A stretch of 64,000 nt of DNA, from NCBI RefSeq assembly GCF_011075055.1, contig NC_058152.1:3410001-3474000 (forward strand). The letters run 5' to 3'. The DNA comes from Mangifera indica (Eukaryota; Streptophyta; Magnoliopsida; Sapindales; Anacardiaceae). A program made the translations under genes and the position numbers. Below are positions 46,683-59,405 of this stretch, in pieces. Position 1 is the first letter of the stretch; every line of letters starts with the position of its first letter. Below the pieces are notes generated by a model. The model was not told where the DNA came from. It made no database searches and saw only the letters and a program-made list of their open reading frames with translations.

Positions 46683-48282
46683 TGTTAGAGTATGTCTTAG
46701 AAACCAATCGCTTTGTCGGTTTCAAGGAGATATATCATGTATATACATTTATTCATAAAAGAATAGTTCTATTATACTTTATATGTTTATTGTGTCACTT
46801 TTACATATATGTTGTAGTTATATATTACATTTATATTAGCTACATACATATGACATGTGAAAGATTTCGATGAGTTTTAATAACGTCATCAAATCGTTCC
46901 CTATGTAGGTAATCTATTTGGGCAATAGTATTGCATAGTGGGCGTGTGTTATATCACCATAGTATATCAATGGATGATATTAGACATGGTAAATGTACAT
47001 ATGGGTAAACAATAGAATCATTTGATGGTTAGAGAATTGATCAAAGGTTATTATATTATATTATTTATCGAATATGACCGCTAAACGATGATCACATGGG
47101 CATTAATATATAGTCAATGATACATAATAAATCATACTAGTGTATAAATCTTTTGACCTAAAATATCATAGTTGTACTTCATTCTGGAACATATGGTTCA
47201 TATAGTGTATACCACGAGGCTAATCATGTCTCATTCAGAAGTGAAGTTACTCATATATTGCTTGAGCGAGAGGATAAGTAATGATCATATAAAGATCTGT
47301 CGGCTTGACTACTCTTGAGTTCTTGTGCGAATATCAAGAAACATGAAAATCTAAGACAGTGGCTAGTGCAAATAAAGTCCACATGAAAAGAGTTTTGATG
47401 TGACACGTTTTGATGTATTACTTGATATTTGAAGAGATTAAATATTGGATTTTAATATTCCATGAATCCAAGTTTAATCGGGATGTAACGACGGATAAAT
47501 TGGACTACATGATAAATATGAATAAGAAAGATTCATTCGACATTATGTGAAGCTTGTACTTTATTGTGATGTAAGGGTCATAGGACATTGCTAGATGACA
47601 CCACATGATTAGTGGAAATTTTGTTTCATAGCGAAAAATGAAGTATATTAGTTAACGATAGTTTTAGATTATACAGTAATATAACGAAACATATCGTCCG
47701 ATATGGGATTCACGGCTACGTCACTATGAACCTTGAAGGTCACACCCATAATTCAAGAACGAAAATGGTGTTATGAAGATGAAAATATTTATCCATGGTT
47801 GACTAGCACTTTCTAAGGATAAAAATTGTGTTTTTTAATAGGATTCGAAAAATGGGCAAAATTGTTATTTTACACTTTTTAAATTGTTTAGAAAGTTGAA
47901 TGAATAATTTTGCACACAAATTATTCAACATATGTCAAATTATAATTTACTCTTAATTATCAACCAATATGAAGTGGACACATGATTTAACTTGATAAAT
48001 ATCAAGTTTAGGCTTAAAATAGGAGAGAAGAATTGAAAGAAAAAAAAAAGGTTTTTCCTTTTCTTCTTCCTTTTCCCGTGAAAGCCTTTATTTTTCTTCT
48101 TAAAGGGTGTAAGTGAAAAGATCACTTATTTTAGTGATTAAAGCTTCCTAACTTCAAATTAAATTACAAGGTGTAAGATAGTTTATATATTTTTATGTTT
48201 TATTTCTTGAAACAACATATAAATTTCATATTACCATTGTTGCATATGATATGAAACATAATCTAAATTATTTAATCCTATA
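46683..48282. mobile_element. solo LTR of an unidentified retrotransposon (about 1.6 kb)
   Basis: The segment begins TGTTAGAGTATGTCTTAGAA and is flanked on both sides by AGTGT (46678-46682 and 48283-48287), the 5-bp duplication expected of LTR retrotransposons. It has no internal coding region or primer site, so it is a solo LTR left by recombination. The right end reads CCTATA rather than the canonical CA. It sits inside older gypsy-like sequence. Confidence 0.65.
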
Positions 48283-48287
48283 AGTGT

Positions 48288-50010
48288 CATGCCCTGAAAG
48301 ATATCATGGAAAACCTCATAAAACGAAGATACTTAGAAGAATTTCTAAATTAACTATGACCCATTAGACATCAAACATGTTACATGGAAGAATAGGTAGA
48401 TCCATTTGAAGAGATTAATGTTATTCGGATAATAATCGAATGACCCTATATAGGAGGCTCTTTTACATGTGCTGATGATAGGTCCACATGAGAAGCCATC
48501 TCACAACCTCTACGCTATGTCCATTATATCAAGGAAAGGCTAGCCAAATGTCTTAAGGTGAGACTAACACCATTTGTTTCACCATGGGTTCATCACCCTC
48601 ACAACAATGCTTTAGCCATATCCTTAAAGGTTGACAACTATGAAGTTCATCAGGCTTCATTGACAAACAAAGGTACTGTGGATATTCTCCTTCGTTCTAC
48701 TTTAAATATGATAAGGACTTAGATTTGAAGCCTGGGACCACACTTTTATATGACTTTCAGAAGTGATTATATAATTTTCTAAGGAATGATCACCTTACTA
48801 GTCACTTTGGCAGACAAAAACTAGACAATTGTGATGACAAATCTCTTGGAAATTGATTACCCTTCAAATTACAATGCTGACATAGGTTGATCGTTACTCA
48901 AAAGCCTAAGAGTAATCACCTTTATATACCACTTAACTATGAAATTCCTCACACCCAATGAAATCGAAATAGATAGGGCATCTTAATTAGATTTTAGGGA
49001 ATGTTACAATACAATTAAGCCATCAAGATGGCCTTGAAGTGAAAGAGATAGCCCCCATAGATAATGACATGAAACACTAAATTCAACATCTTAGCCTAAT
49101 CAAAGACAATATCAATTTAAGGACCTAAGAAAATGAGTCACTAACCAGGCCCACTAAAAAACTAAGAGAAGTCCAAGTTGACAAACATGAGCCAATCTAA
49201 ACTCTTAAAATAATCAGAGACCTAAACGAACAACTTGCGCAATAACTTTTCGACCCCTTAAGGGAAAACTTGGAGGTATTTGCCAAGAATTCTATTGATA
49301 TGATAGGAATCAATGCGAAAGTAATGTGTCATCAACTTAACATCAATCCTAAAGTGTGTTATATTTGAAGAGATGAGTCATGGACGTGAAACACTACAAT
49401 GCATTGAAGGAAGAGATAGAGGAACTCCTCTCAATTCGCTTCATTCAAGAATCTCATTACTTGACCTAGTTAGCTAATATGTTTGATTTCCAAAGCCCAA
49501 CAATAAAGGTAAGACATAGATCAGTTCATTGACTAGACATCCAAACATGCACTCCCTAGCTTTATGGATGTCTACTCAAGCCAAAATGAAATTCCCATGT
49601 TCATCTTAATTTGACAAAGAACATACATCTTTTCTTACATACAGGAATTATATCATTTAAAGTTATGTCCTTTGGCTTTAAGAACAATATAGCCACTTAT
49701 TAATGACTTGTTAACATAATGTTCAACCAATAAATATAAAAAACGATGAAATTATATATTGATAACATATTCATCAAGTCAAAATTTATTGAAAATCATC
49801 TAGCTCATCTAAAAGAGAGATGTTTTTGGTTCTCTATAAGTAACAAATGAAGTTGAGTACCTTCAAATATACTTTTCTAAGTGAGTTTGGAAAAGTTTCT
49901 AACTTTTTATAGTTAACTAATAAGGTATCGGAATGAACCCAAACAAGATTAAAATGGATGTCACATGGAAATCAAGGACTCTCCGTCTCTTAGCTTTGCT
50001 TATAAAATTA
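48288..50010 (+). pseudogene. decayed Ty3/gypsy gag-pol fragment
   Basis: Protein-like pieces in gypsy order but scattered over three frames with many stops: an aspartic-protease neighbourhood (NNALAISLKVDNYEV and TVDILLRS, about 48600-48700), LEVFAKNSIDMIGINAKVMC (about 49270), YNALKEEIEELLSIRFIQES (about 49400) leading into reverse transcriptase, SFMDVYSSQNEIPM (about 49560-49605), YIDNIFIKSKFIENHLAHLK (about 49758-49815) and NPNKIKMDV (about 49940). These match the layout of plant gypsy polyproteins. No intact frame remains, so the element is old. Confidence 0.8.
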
Positions 50011-50304
50011 TAAATAGGCCCTATGTCAAACCCTTATGCATCCCGACAAAACCTCAACCTCTGTTTCATTAAATGCTCAGGTGATTGTTGTCTCCAATTT
50101 AACTCATTCTCTTTCAAAATAATTCACACCTTACCAGAGCCACTCCATGTGCTCTGGGCCCTGGCCCCTGCTTTCAAATTAATGAGACCATTATTTGCAT
50201 TTTAATTTATGGACCTTCAGTAATTTTTGTTACCATTCTATGGTATGGCTTCGATTGTAAAAAATATAATTTGTTGCAAACCCTTTGAAGTTAATCATTT
50301 GTAT

Positions 50305-50460
50305 TTATTTTAAGTATATAAATAAATATAAATTTAATATATATTATTATATGATTAAATAATTTTAAATTAAAGATAAAATAATATTCAATCATATGAC
50401 AACACATAAATGTCTATCTATTCTTGTATTCAAAATAGATACGTATAATATTTTATATAT
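50305..50460. repeat. AT-rich hairpin repeat copy
   Basis: TTTATTTTAAGTATATAAAT and TATTCAAAATAGATACGTAT form outer arms; ATATGATTAAATAATTTTAA and ATTCAATCATATGACAACAC form inner arms. Confidence 0.65.
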
Positions 50461-50609
50461 TATGTACAACTTTATATATAAATAACGATATATTATTATA
50501 TAATTGGACAGTTGAAAATTAAAGATAAAATAACACTCAATCACATAATTATACATTACTGTTTATACATAAAGTTATATACAAAATTTGTGTGCATAGT
50601 ATTATTGTG

Positions 50610-50648
<39 letters not shown>

Positions 50649-50900
50649 GAAATTAATCACCAACAAATTTTAAGATCATTTATATCATATTTCTTACCAA
50701 ATATATATATATATAAAGAGTAGTGTCATGTATATAATTTTTGTATATAATTTTATACATAAATAACGACTTATTTTCATGTGATTAGACAGTTAAAAAC
50801 TAAAAATAAAATAATAATAAATTACATAATAACACATTATTATTTAGGTATAAAATTATACATAAAAATTTTATATTTATATATATATATATACACACAC
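50461..50900. repeat. two further AT-rich hairpin copies with (AT)n tracts
   Basis: 50461-50600 and 50730-50880 each hold a TATTATATAATTGGACAG or TTTTCATGTGATTAGACAG arm with its inverse. Pure AT runs occur at 50617-50644 and 50700-50715, and a TA/CA run at 50878-50902. This is a cluster of three hairpins with the copy at 50305. Confidence 0.6.
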
Positions 50901-50902
50901 AC

Positions 50903-52187
50903 CCAATTAATCTTATTGTTGTAGAAATGTCATCTAATTTAATTCAATTTTTAAGTTGGAATCCATTAATCAAAGTCCTATCCAGAAGAAAAGGGAATCG
51001 GTTAGATTTTATGGTACATTTTATAAGACTGGAACACAACAATCTTACAAGGAATCAATTTTTGGGGTTCAACTTCATCTACGAGGATCGTGCATTATGT
51101 TGCCATAGGGTTTAACGGGTTCAACTTCAAATGTGTCACAAATAATAATAATATTAGTGATTTGATGGGTACTTATAACTTCAAAGATGCCATGATTTGC
51201 CCGGCCTTTGTCAAAACAAACACTGCAGAGTTGCAGAATTTTATTCTTAGTTTTGTTCGTGCGCGCATGCATTGGTATTATGATATTTGAGAAATTTTAG
51301 AGGCGTATGACTTTTGCTTTCTCAAACTACTGCTGAATTGCAGATTCTTATTCTTAGTTTTTCACATGGGCTCACGCTTAATTATTAGGAGATATGACAG
51401 ATTTTCGGTGGTTTGATTTTTCGTTTCTGTAAAGTGCTCAACAAAGCCGCTAGATATGAAATAGTTAGATAGAGAGAGCAGCAGGATGACAGATATACAT
51501 ATGATTTTGTAGTCTCTGATAAATAATCAAAATGAAATGGTGACACTTAGAACGAGTGCAAAAATGTAAGATTTAATGTAATGAACTTGATATAAAATCA
51601 TTCAATCCAACTCTAATAGAATTTACACATAAATTATACAATAATGAATTGAATCTCTTTAGGATCATAGAAATACTTTGAATATTTCAAAATTACTTTC
51701 AATAGAATGATCAGTCTTCTACTTCTTAAACCTTTTTGAATAAGGGTTTTTAATGGCAAACTTATATTGCACAAGTCTTGGGTAGGGAATTTAACTAATA
51801 TATAATATATTAATAGGCCTTAATAAAAATTCAATAAACTTTAAGATATATGTTAATATTATTTATTTAGGTTATAAACTTTAAATATATTAATTATTAA
51901 ACTATTTAATTATTCGATTTTATTAAATCAAAATCTTAATTAATGTTAACCCACAAAATAGAATGTGATAACAGAAAGATGATAGAGCAGCAACTCAATT
52001 AGATCGTTCGCATTAATAATGTTACGTTGAACTATCCTAAAGGTAATTAACACTGACCATTTAAGTTAGAACCCTGATAAAACAACCAGTTCTCATTTAC
52101 TCTCAAAAGAAAACAAAAAGGGAGAGTTAATTAGAGACTAAGAAGAAATATTAAGCATTAATTATTAGAATGTTAACAAAAACTAGA
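50903..52187. other. intergenic downstream of the GRAS gene
   Basis: 51000-51450 is less AT-rich than its flanks, and short frames there read partly protein-like, but none is convincing. The rest presumably includes the GRAS 3' untranslated region. Nothing named. Confidence 0.35.
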
Positions 52188-53549
52188 TCAAGCAGGCACC
52201 CAAGCAGTAGCAAAAACGGCATTGTGACCTTTCCATGTAAGTACAAGATCATCTTCTTCCTTCTTCAATCCCCAACCAGCTGCATGTTCATCAAGCATGG
52301 TTTTCACTTCTGAAACCGCTTCTTCTCCGAAACTAATGCCCCGAAATCCAGCGTTTCTCATTCTTTGTACCCAATGGCTCTTGAGTTCAAGCCTCTCAAC
52401 CCTCTGTAGACCCTCATGTGCGACCACATTCTCTATTTTCCAACAAATATCGGCTTCATACCACTGCCTTTGCTTGCTTCCCCGTGGAAGAAATGTGTCA
52501 ACTGTGTCATAAGATATCCATAAATAGTTGAAAGCAGATCTTAATCTACATACCAAATTGTTTGATGTAAAATCTGCATCTTCATCAACTAGTACAACAA
52601 TGGTTGGGTTTAAACTTCTCAAAGCTTTGAGAAACATCATTCTAAGTGATGGAGTGGAGGAAGACTCAACAAAGTATGGATTCGAAGTTGTGTTTGGAAT
52701 TGGTGAAAGGGTTTCATCTGGTATATAGTGAAGCATCATATGACAGTTCACAACCAAAGCCTCACCCACAAAATGTTGCATCCGGATGTGTTCGATTAAA
52801 GAAGAAAACCCATCAGCATAACTTGAATGAATTTCTTTAAACTCCATTATTATATTTCTGGACCCAGCGAAGTTGATTAACTTTAAACCCAACTCATTGT
52901 ATGAAAGATCAAGTTTTGGTGGTACTTCTTCTGTGGAACCGACTACTGTGAGCTTTAGACGGGGTAGAACCTCGAAACGACTAGCAATAGCATCAATAAG
53001 AGTAGGGATTTGCATACAGTGAGTTAAGCTTAAATCAACAATATGAATAACTGAGTACCCATCAACAGCTTCTAATATTGCTGCATTTGCTGCAGTGAAG
53101 CCGAAGCGATGCCATGGAGTTAAGTCCACAAAGCTAGCGAGCTCTATGACGGAGAATTTGTGGCTGTCAATGGAAGGGTTGTAGTGAGCATTATTATTTT
53201 CCATCGCAGCAAGCATTTTGCAAGTACCACTTTTTGCTGCTCGAGTAATGAGAGCACGAAGGAAGGCACATGTTAGGCGCTGATTGGAGTCACCGTCTGG
53301 TGGTGCAATGTTGTTTAGCACCCATAAGATTTGCTGGGCAAGAGTGGCGTCGCTGCTTTCGATTGCATTTGCACAGTGAACTAAAAGCTGTTCCATGCAG
53401 TTGGCATCACCGAAATTTCCCAAGGACATTGATGAAGGGAAACCGGGCCATGGACGAGTCCTGTGAATTTGGTTCTTGTTCATGGTGAGGTTTGAAAAAG
53501 AAGTGATTTGATGCAGAAGTTGTGGTGGGGTTTCAGTGAATTGCATCAT
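52188..53549 (-). CDS. SCL32: GRAS-family transcription regulator, SCL32-like
   Basis: An intronless frame of 453 aa covers a complete GRAS domain, as is usual for this plant-specific nuclear family. In order: LHR I (MEQLLVHCANAIESSD, residues 52-67), the VHIID equivalent IHIVDLSLTHCMQIPTLIDA (168-187), LHR II, the PFYRE region (VVLVDEDAD about 319-326; WYEADICWKIENVVAHEG about 363-380), and the SAW motif (GWGL about 425-428; LVLTWKGHNAVFATAW 435-450). The N-terminus (MMQFTETPPQ, then TRPWPGFPSS) is short and recalls Arabidopsis scarecrow-like 32 rather than DELLA, SCR or HAM members; no DELLA motif is present. An alternative downstream Met exists at residue 23. No miR171 site (a HAM-clade trait) was seen. 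Intact. Subgroup assignment is from memory and would need a tree. Confidence 0.93.
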   Translation of the reverse strand: MMQFTETPPQLLHQITSFSNLTMNKNQIHRTRPWPGFPSSMSLGNFGDANCMEQLLVHCANAIESSDATLAQQILWVLNNIAPPDGDSNQRLTCAFLRALITRAAKSGTCKMLAAMENNNAHYNPSIDSHKFSVIELASFVDLTPWHRFGFTAANAAILEAVDGYSVIHIVDLSLTHCMQIPTLIDAIASRFEVLPRLKLTVVGSTEEVPPKLDLSYNELGLKLINFAGSRNIIMEFKEIHSSYADGFSSLIEHIRMQHFVGEALVVNCHMMLHYIPDETLSPIPNTTSNPYFVESSSTPSLRMMFLKALRSLNPTIVVLVDEDADFTSNNLVCRLRSAFNYLWISYDTVDTFLPRGSKQRQWYEADICWKIENVVAHEGLQRVERLELKSHWVQRMRNAGFRGISFGEEAVSEVKTMLDEHAAGWGLKKEEDDLVLTWKGHNAVFATAWVPA

Positions 53550-55639
53550 GGAGAGAGATAGAGAGGGTCCAAAATTGAGATAAGAACAAAAAGAAAAGAA
53601 AATATGGGAATCAGAAATCAGAAGAGAGCAGAAAGAGAGAAAGAGACCAGACTAGTAGTGGGTACCTTTGCCAGCGGGAAACGTTCCAAGTAGTGGTGAA
53701 AGTGTGACACAAAGAGACTACAGTTTGGGAGAATTCTGCAAATGAATCCTAGAGAATAGACTTTTCAGCTTTACCTCAGGATTTATTTTCCTCTTTCAGA
53801 AGGAAGCAAAGGGACAGATCATGAGTAAACTATCATCCCAAAAAAAAACTTGGGTGAATCCAAATTAGGCAGGAGAGACCTTTCTTCTAAGCATATCAAC
53901 CTTTCAGTTCTTATACATAGGGGCTGCAATTAGTTTGTGGAACCACATCAAACAAACCTTTTCCCTACAAAAAAGGCTCTAATCTCTCTTCATCATATCT
54001 TCTTTTTTCCTGCTTTTTTCTCAGGTGTTTTGATAGAGAGAGTAAAAGAAAGCCCCCAAAGATTAATATAAATGAAGACTTATTGAGAGAGGAAGAGATG
54101 CATCATATATGGCTCTGTTGGATTTTGGTAGCATGTGAAATAGCCGGCCAGGAAGTTGTCTCTTTGTGGGTGTTGGGATTTTGTCATATACTCACACAGT
54201 GGGGATTGAAGGCAGTTAACCTTTTGGCTCACCCATTCACGGGCCATCAACATATATATCATCAACAAATCATTTTTATGCAGTTCTTTTTTTCCTCCTC
54301 TTTTTCTCCATCGTTTCTCTTCCTCTAACTTTGTCCGATGATTGTTTTATTAATATGAACTTGATTTTCTACACCTTGCCACTGTATTTCTTTTGTCCAT
54401 CCAGGTGGGGCTGAACTATCAGATGACATTTGATTATTCATGGGCAAATGAATAAGGGTCCCGCAAACGACCCATTGCAGCTAACATCTGTACAAATAAA
54501 CTTCCATAAGACAGAGGGAAAGGTCATTGTCCCGGCCAAAGAAGAGTTTATATGTCATCTATAATTCATGAATTCTTGTATGTCACGGCAATGTTAATTA
54601 ATATAATAAACACAATTGCTTAGAAGATAGCTCACTCTCTCTCCTTAGGGGAAATTTTCAATTATTTTTCTATTTTGGACTACTACATCTTAAATAATAT
54701 TTTCGTATTAATAATGTTTGCTCATTCATCAAATAATTTATAAATCATATGATTTTGAATTCACAATGACACATCAGTATCTTGATACCCAATTATATAT
54801 ATATATATATAAACCATGACTTTGGGGAGATGATGATATCAGTATTTCTGTCTCCCTTCATTTTCATTGCCAATCTCATCCTTTCCCATATAATCTAATC
54901 TCAGCACATACTATACTAGCCAGAGACTGCCCCACAAATTTTGCTTTCTCTAGGGATTAATATATTGTAAACACTCTCTCACTCTCAACAAAATTGAAGT
55001 GGTTTCATAATCAAATTTAGTTTTAAGTTAAACTATTGATTTATTTGATTTAATAGTAATGTGGTTAATTATTAGACACATCTATTTGGTGTGGTTAGAT
55101 CCACTCTAAAAAGATGATCTGGTTCTGGTGAGGATTTTTATTACATAAAAAAAGTTATTCCTATGGTATATAATATATGTATATGTGTATATTCAAGGCC
55201 ATATTGGATTTGCAAAGGATATTTGAGAATGGGTAGTGAGTGAGAGGATTCATGATCATCTAACATGTGAAGATTGTATATGTAGCTCAGCCCTGAAAGA
55301 GTAGGTCCATAAATCTTGTAGTCCTCTCCTCTCTTGTAATGGGACCTTCCTGCAGTTTACACGTGATATAGTCTTTTTTGTTCCCTTGTTAAATGACCGA
55401 TTACTTGTTCTTCCCCCAACCCCACCATAAATTGACCACTCAATCATGCAACCAAGAATAAGGGGACCCTTTTGTTTGATTAATTTTCCCTTATTATTTA
55501 CCCCAAAGCTACAGAATTACCTAGCCATCCATTTCTTACCCCTCAATCATCACTACCCTTTTAAGGTTTTTGAGATTTAGCTCAAGTGTTTCGTGTATGC
55601 CATATTTGACTATATATGAATGGAAATAATAGAATATGA
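53550..55639. other. GRAS leader/promoter and intergenic region
   Basis: 53550-53700 is a GA-rich leader. Further upstream are an (AT)n tract at 54793-54812 and plain AT-rich DNA. Opposed 60-80-codon frames at about 54.1 kb show no family features. No miRNA precursor could be recognised. Confidence 0.4.
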
Positions 55640-55905
55640 CACCCTTAGATAAATCTCACAACAACAAAGTACGAAAGAGATGTTAGGTTTATATATGCAT
55701 CTTACATCGTTTATAAATACTAAGTTAAAACTAATTAAATAGTATATGAGCTTCTTAAACTGTTAAAACACGTTTTAAGTTGTAAAATTCAAAATCAAAA
55801 TCAAAATCATGATGAATTATATATCTAAAATGGACAATATCTTATTTGTGGATCGATCTATTGGAGCAAATATGGTACAAATAGTATCAAAACAACTTCG
55901 CGTAT
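55640..55905. repeat. second copy of the TGTTAGGTTT dispersed repeat
   Basis: AAAGAGATGTTAGGTTTATA, TGCATCTTACATCG, CACGTTTTAAGTTGTAAAAT and AATGGACAATATCTTATTTG follow the order seen at 40484-40735. Confidence 0.65.
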
Positions 55906-56689
55906 CATCTTAAACGATGGTAAAACAAAAAGTATATTACTATGTATGTATATATATTACCGAAAAATTACATTAATGAAAGCTATAGTATGTTGTTTTA
56001 TTTCCCACAGAACATTTGTACATATGTGGTTTTCATGCATGCATGTCACCTAAGTTGAATGTTCAAACTGTAAAAGGTAATGTAGCTAGGGAGAGGCAGA
56101 GAAAGCTGACTCACTTTTCTTCACTGCATTTTATAGATTTTAATATTAATTTGCAGGTTTTCGAAATGCATGCAGCTAAAAAAGAGCATAAGAAGAATCC
56201 CAGGAAAGCAAATAAGGAAAATCAAATAGGTTAAACAGTGGAGTTAAATAATAGGATTTGAGCATTTTGAGGAGGATTCCTAAACTTGAGATACAAAAAC
56301 TAGAAGACATGGGAGCTAAGGATAAATTTTCACCTTGTTTTGGAATTTACCATAAGGAATTCTCTTGCATCAATGGCTCTTGGTTTTCCTCCATTAAGAC
56401 ACCATAGAAAACAACGGTGGTAGCATGAAAGTAAGCAATGCAACCATGTGCTTAAAGATACCCATACTGTTATTGATAATAAGCAAATAAATGAACCCTT
56501 CTTCTATTTTAATATTCTCTCAGCAGAGTGGCATAGGTTTTTTATATAAGCTTGACAGCAGGATCGAATCAACTTACCAAAAACATAAGAAAGCCAATGG
56601 CATAAGGACACCAGCTTTCAATGTTTAGCTGCAGGAAAAAGGACAACGCCTTTTGATGCTTTAGTAATTTAGATTTAATAATATATAGT
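55906..56689. other. intergenic, nothing recognised
   Basis: Moderate composition; a 72-codon frame at 56016-56234 is Lys-rich and shows no family signature, so it is not called. Confidence 0.4.
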
Positions 56690-57015
56690 TGTAACAATAG
56701 TTACGAGAAAAAAATAATATATATTATAAAGTATATTAAATTAATATAATATAATAAATATATTATATAATATAATATATATTTAATAATATAATTCGTA
56801 TTATTGATACGAATTGATATATTTTTAAAAAAAAATAACGATATTTTAGGGATGTATATGAAAAATTATGTATTTTATAATATTAATTTTTTAAGAATAT
56901 TTATGATATTTTTTAAAATAATAATTTATCAATTAAATTATTTTATTTTTAAAAATTGTATTACACAATATGATATAATATAATATTCAATATAAAGTAT
57001 GATATGATACATGAT
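56690..57015. mobile_element. GATACG-rich foldback repeat, partial copy
   Basis: TATTGATACGAATTGATATA, then TAAAAAAAAATAACGATATT, and TATGATATGATACATGATTT match the right half of the unit at 31945-32610. Confidence 0.55.
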
Positions 57016-57049
57016 TTGATTATCATAATAATAATTTTTATTTTAAGTG

Positions 57050-57215
57050 AATGTTATACATACATATTTTTTAAAATATAAATAAGCATATATATTATAC
57101 ATTATTATATAATTAAATAATTTTAAATTAAAAATAAAATAATAATTAATCATATAATAATATATTATATACATATCAATTTATATATTTGAAAACGAGT
57201 ACACATTTTATTTTT
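57050..57215. repeat. AT-rich hairpin repeat copy
   Basis: TACATTATTATATAATTAAA pairs with TTAATCATATAATAATATAT, with outer arms TTTTTTAAAATATAAATAAG and TTATATATTTGAAAACGAG. Confidence 0.6.
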
Positions 57216-57559
57216 TTATGGGGTTAGGTCAGGAGTGTCCGCCCAATCATTACTAAGAGATTATTGTTCTCTTTTGAGTGGGATTCACATAGAAAATTAA
57301 GCATGATTTACGTGTTGGCGTCTAGCTAGATTAATTTACGTTTTTATATCAAGCTAATTAAAATTAACTCTAGTCTTCAACTGCCTCTTATTTAATAAAT
57401 ATTGATTATGGGATAGATCGTGACAACTTTGAATGCATATGATATTTTATCTAATAGAGATTTGCATATGGGTATTTGTTACATTAAAATATTGACTATT
57501 GGTTAATTTACCAGATGTATAGCTTATATTTCATTATGAGTGATGAGTTGTTATGGTAT

Positions 57560-58290
57560 TTGAATCATATATTATATTGATAATTTAATTTTTTATATTA
57601 TATATTATGTATTATATCATATTATAAGAAATGTATTATAATATTTGATTGTGATTCACTGATTATTTAAGATTAACAAGACTATAAAGAAGAGAAACAA
57701 CATAAGAAATATTTGGTTAATGACTAACAAAATCAGAGCAAATCAAAAAACCCTGAGGAGCCTCCAGAGTGAATGCATGAAACAAGCCGAAAGAGTAAAA
57801 TGATATTGAGTGAATAATAATAATAAATGTAACCTTGGTTAATGACTATGTAATACAGCTAGGGTTAATAATATCTAACCTTTGGTTTTACCTAAATACC
57901 CTTGCTTCTTTAATTAAAGACATCACAACCCTTTAAATGGCAAATTACAAAAATACCAACGTCAGTTGGAGACACAAATAACAAAAATGTATTTTAAAAA
58001 AAATTATAAAATTATAATTAATATACCATCATTTTAAAAATTATCATAAATATTTTTTAAAATTTCTCATTTATACTCATTATGTTAATATTTTCTCTTA
58101 AAAAAATATATTAATCCATATTAAAAATATATATCATATCATAGATTATATATCATATTGTATAATATGTTCACTCTATTATATTAATTCAATAAATTTG
58201 AGAATATATTTTATTTTTTATCTGTATCATATTATATCATAATATACATATCGCATATCGTTAAGTACTAATACTCATACTGTTATATAA
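57560..58290. mobile_element. GATACG-rich foldback repeat interrupted by about 340 bp
   Basis: 57560-57625 and 57965-58290 resemble consecutive parts of the family unit (ATTATATATTATGTATTATA; then CATCATTTTAAAAATTATCA and ATCATATTATATCATAATAT). The intervening 57626-57964 is less AT-rich and unrelated to other repeats seen here. Confidence 0.5.
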
Positions 58291-58456
58291 CAAAATTGTT
58301 TTTGTTTTTATTTTGTACTTGCGATGAGGCTTTACGAGTCAAAAAAAGGTTAGTTACATAGAAAAAAAACATTAGAGAAGATATATTTGCTTGACTTCAG
58401 CTATATATATGTTAATATGTGTAGAGGACATTTGGTTAAAGGAGATTAAAGATTAC

Positions 58457-58943
58457 TCTGAGGGGTCATTTGGTTCCAATTTTTTAAGATTACATTGGTA
58501 ATCTATCTTTTATTCTCTTGTTTGGTTTATCAGTAATAAAATATTATAGTAATATTTTATTACCAATGCTGACGTGACATGTAATATAGGTGGTAATTTG
58601 ATTATCACCTTCACCTTAGGTATTTAAAGATTATCAAGGTAATCTTGATTTTATTATAATTATATTATTATTTATTAATTTTTTGAGACAAAAATAAATT
58701 TATTTTTAATTAATATGACAAATAATATAAAAAATATTTAAAAATAATTATATTCAACGGCATTTAAGTAAAATAATTTATTAGTAATCTTTTATTCCCT
58801 TTAACCAAACACAATAATTATTTATAACTATCAAATTTTATCAAATATAGTAATCATTTATACCCAGTAATCTTTTAAGTAATCTATATTCAAGATAATC
58901 TATCTATTTTAGTAATAAAATATTACTCAAACCAAACACCTTA
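58457..58943 (+). mobile_element. TTTGGTT-ended AT-rich MITE, full-length copy
   Basis: The left end GGGGTCATTTGGTTCC faces the right end, whose complement is AAGGTGTTTGGTTTGAGTAA. The interior (ATTACCAATGCTGACGTGAC, TTGATTATCACCTTCACCTT) is nearly identical to the copy at 32770. Confidence 0.75.
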
Positions 58944-58944
58944 T

Positions 58945-59405
58945 GATAATTTACCTTTTATTATTTACATTACTTTGTTTGGTTTATAAGTAATAAGATA
59001 TTCCAACAATTTTCTATTACTAATGTTAATGTGATAGGTAATATAAGGAATAATCTGATTATCACCTTCACATTAGATATTAAAATATTATCAAAGTAAT
59101 CATAATTTTATTATAATTATATCATTATTTATTTTTTTAGGATAAAAGTAATCTCATTTTCAATAAATATAACAAATAATACAAAAAAATTTTATAATAA
59201 TTATACACAAAAAAATTTAAGTAAAATAATATACTAATATTATTTTGTTAACTCTAACTAAACACAATAATTATTTATATATACCTAATTTTATTAAATT
59301 TTATAAAAAAAATAAATAATTTATATCTAATAATCATTACGATAATCTATCTTCAAAGTAATTTTTCAAATTTGATAATAAAATATTTTTCAAATCAAAT
59401 GTCTC
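58945..59405 (+). mobile_element. TTTGGTT-ended MITE, adjacent diverged copy
   Basis: Follows the previous copy head-to-tail: TACTTTGTTTGGTTTATAAG near the left, then TCTGATTATCACCTTCACAT, ending ATTTTTCAAATCAAATGTCT. It is more diverged than its neighbour, so the pair probably arose by independent insertion, not recent duplication. Confidence 0.6.

Noticed and set aside
52297..53488. Plus-strand frames antisense to the GRAS gene
   Set aside because: Shadows of a GC-richer coding exon; composition and length do not support real genes.
54083..54328. Possible miRNA precursor or small peptide upstream of the GRAS gene
   Set aside because: Compared by eye with common conserved plant miRNAs (156, 159, 160, 164-169, 171, 172, 319, 390, 396-398, 408); none matches, and the local inverted repeats are weak.
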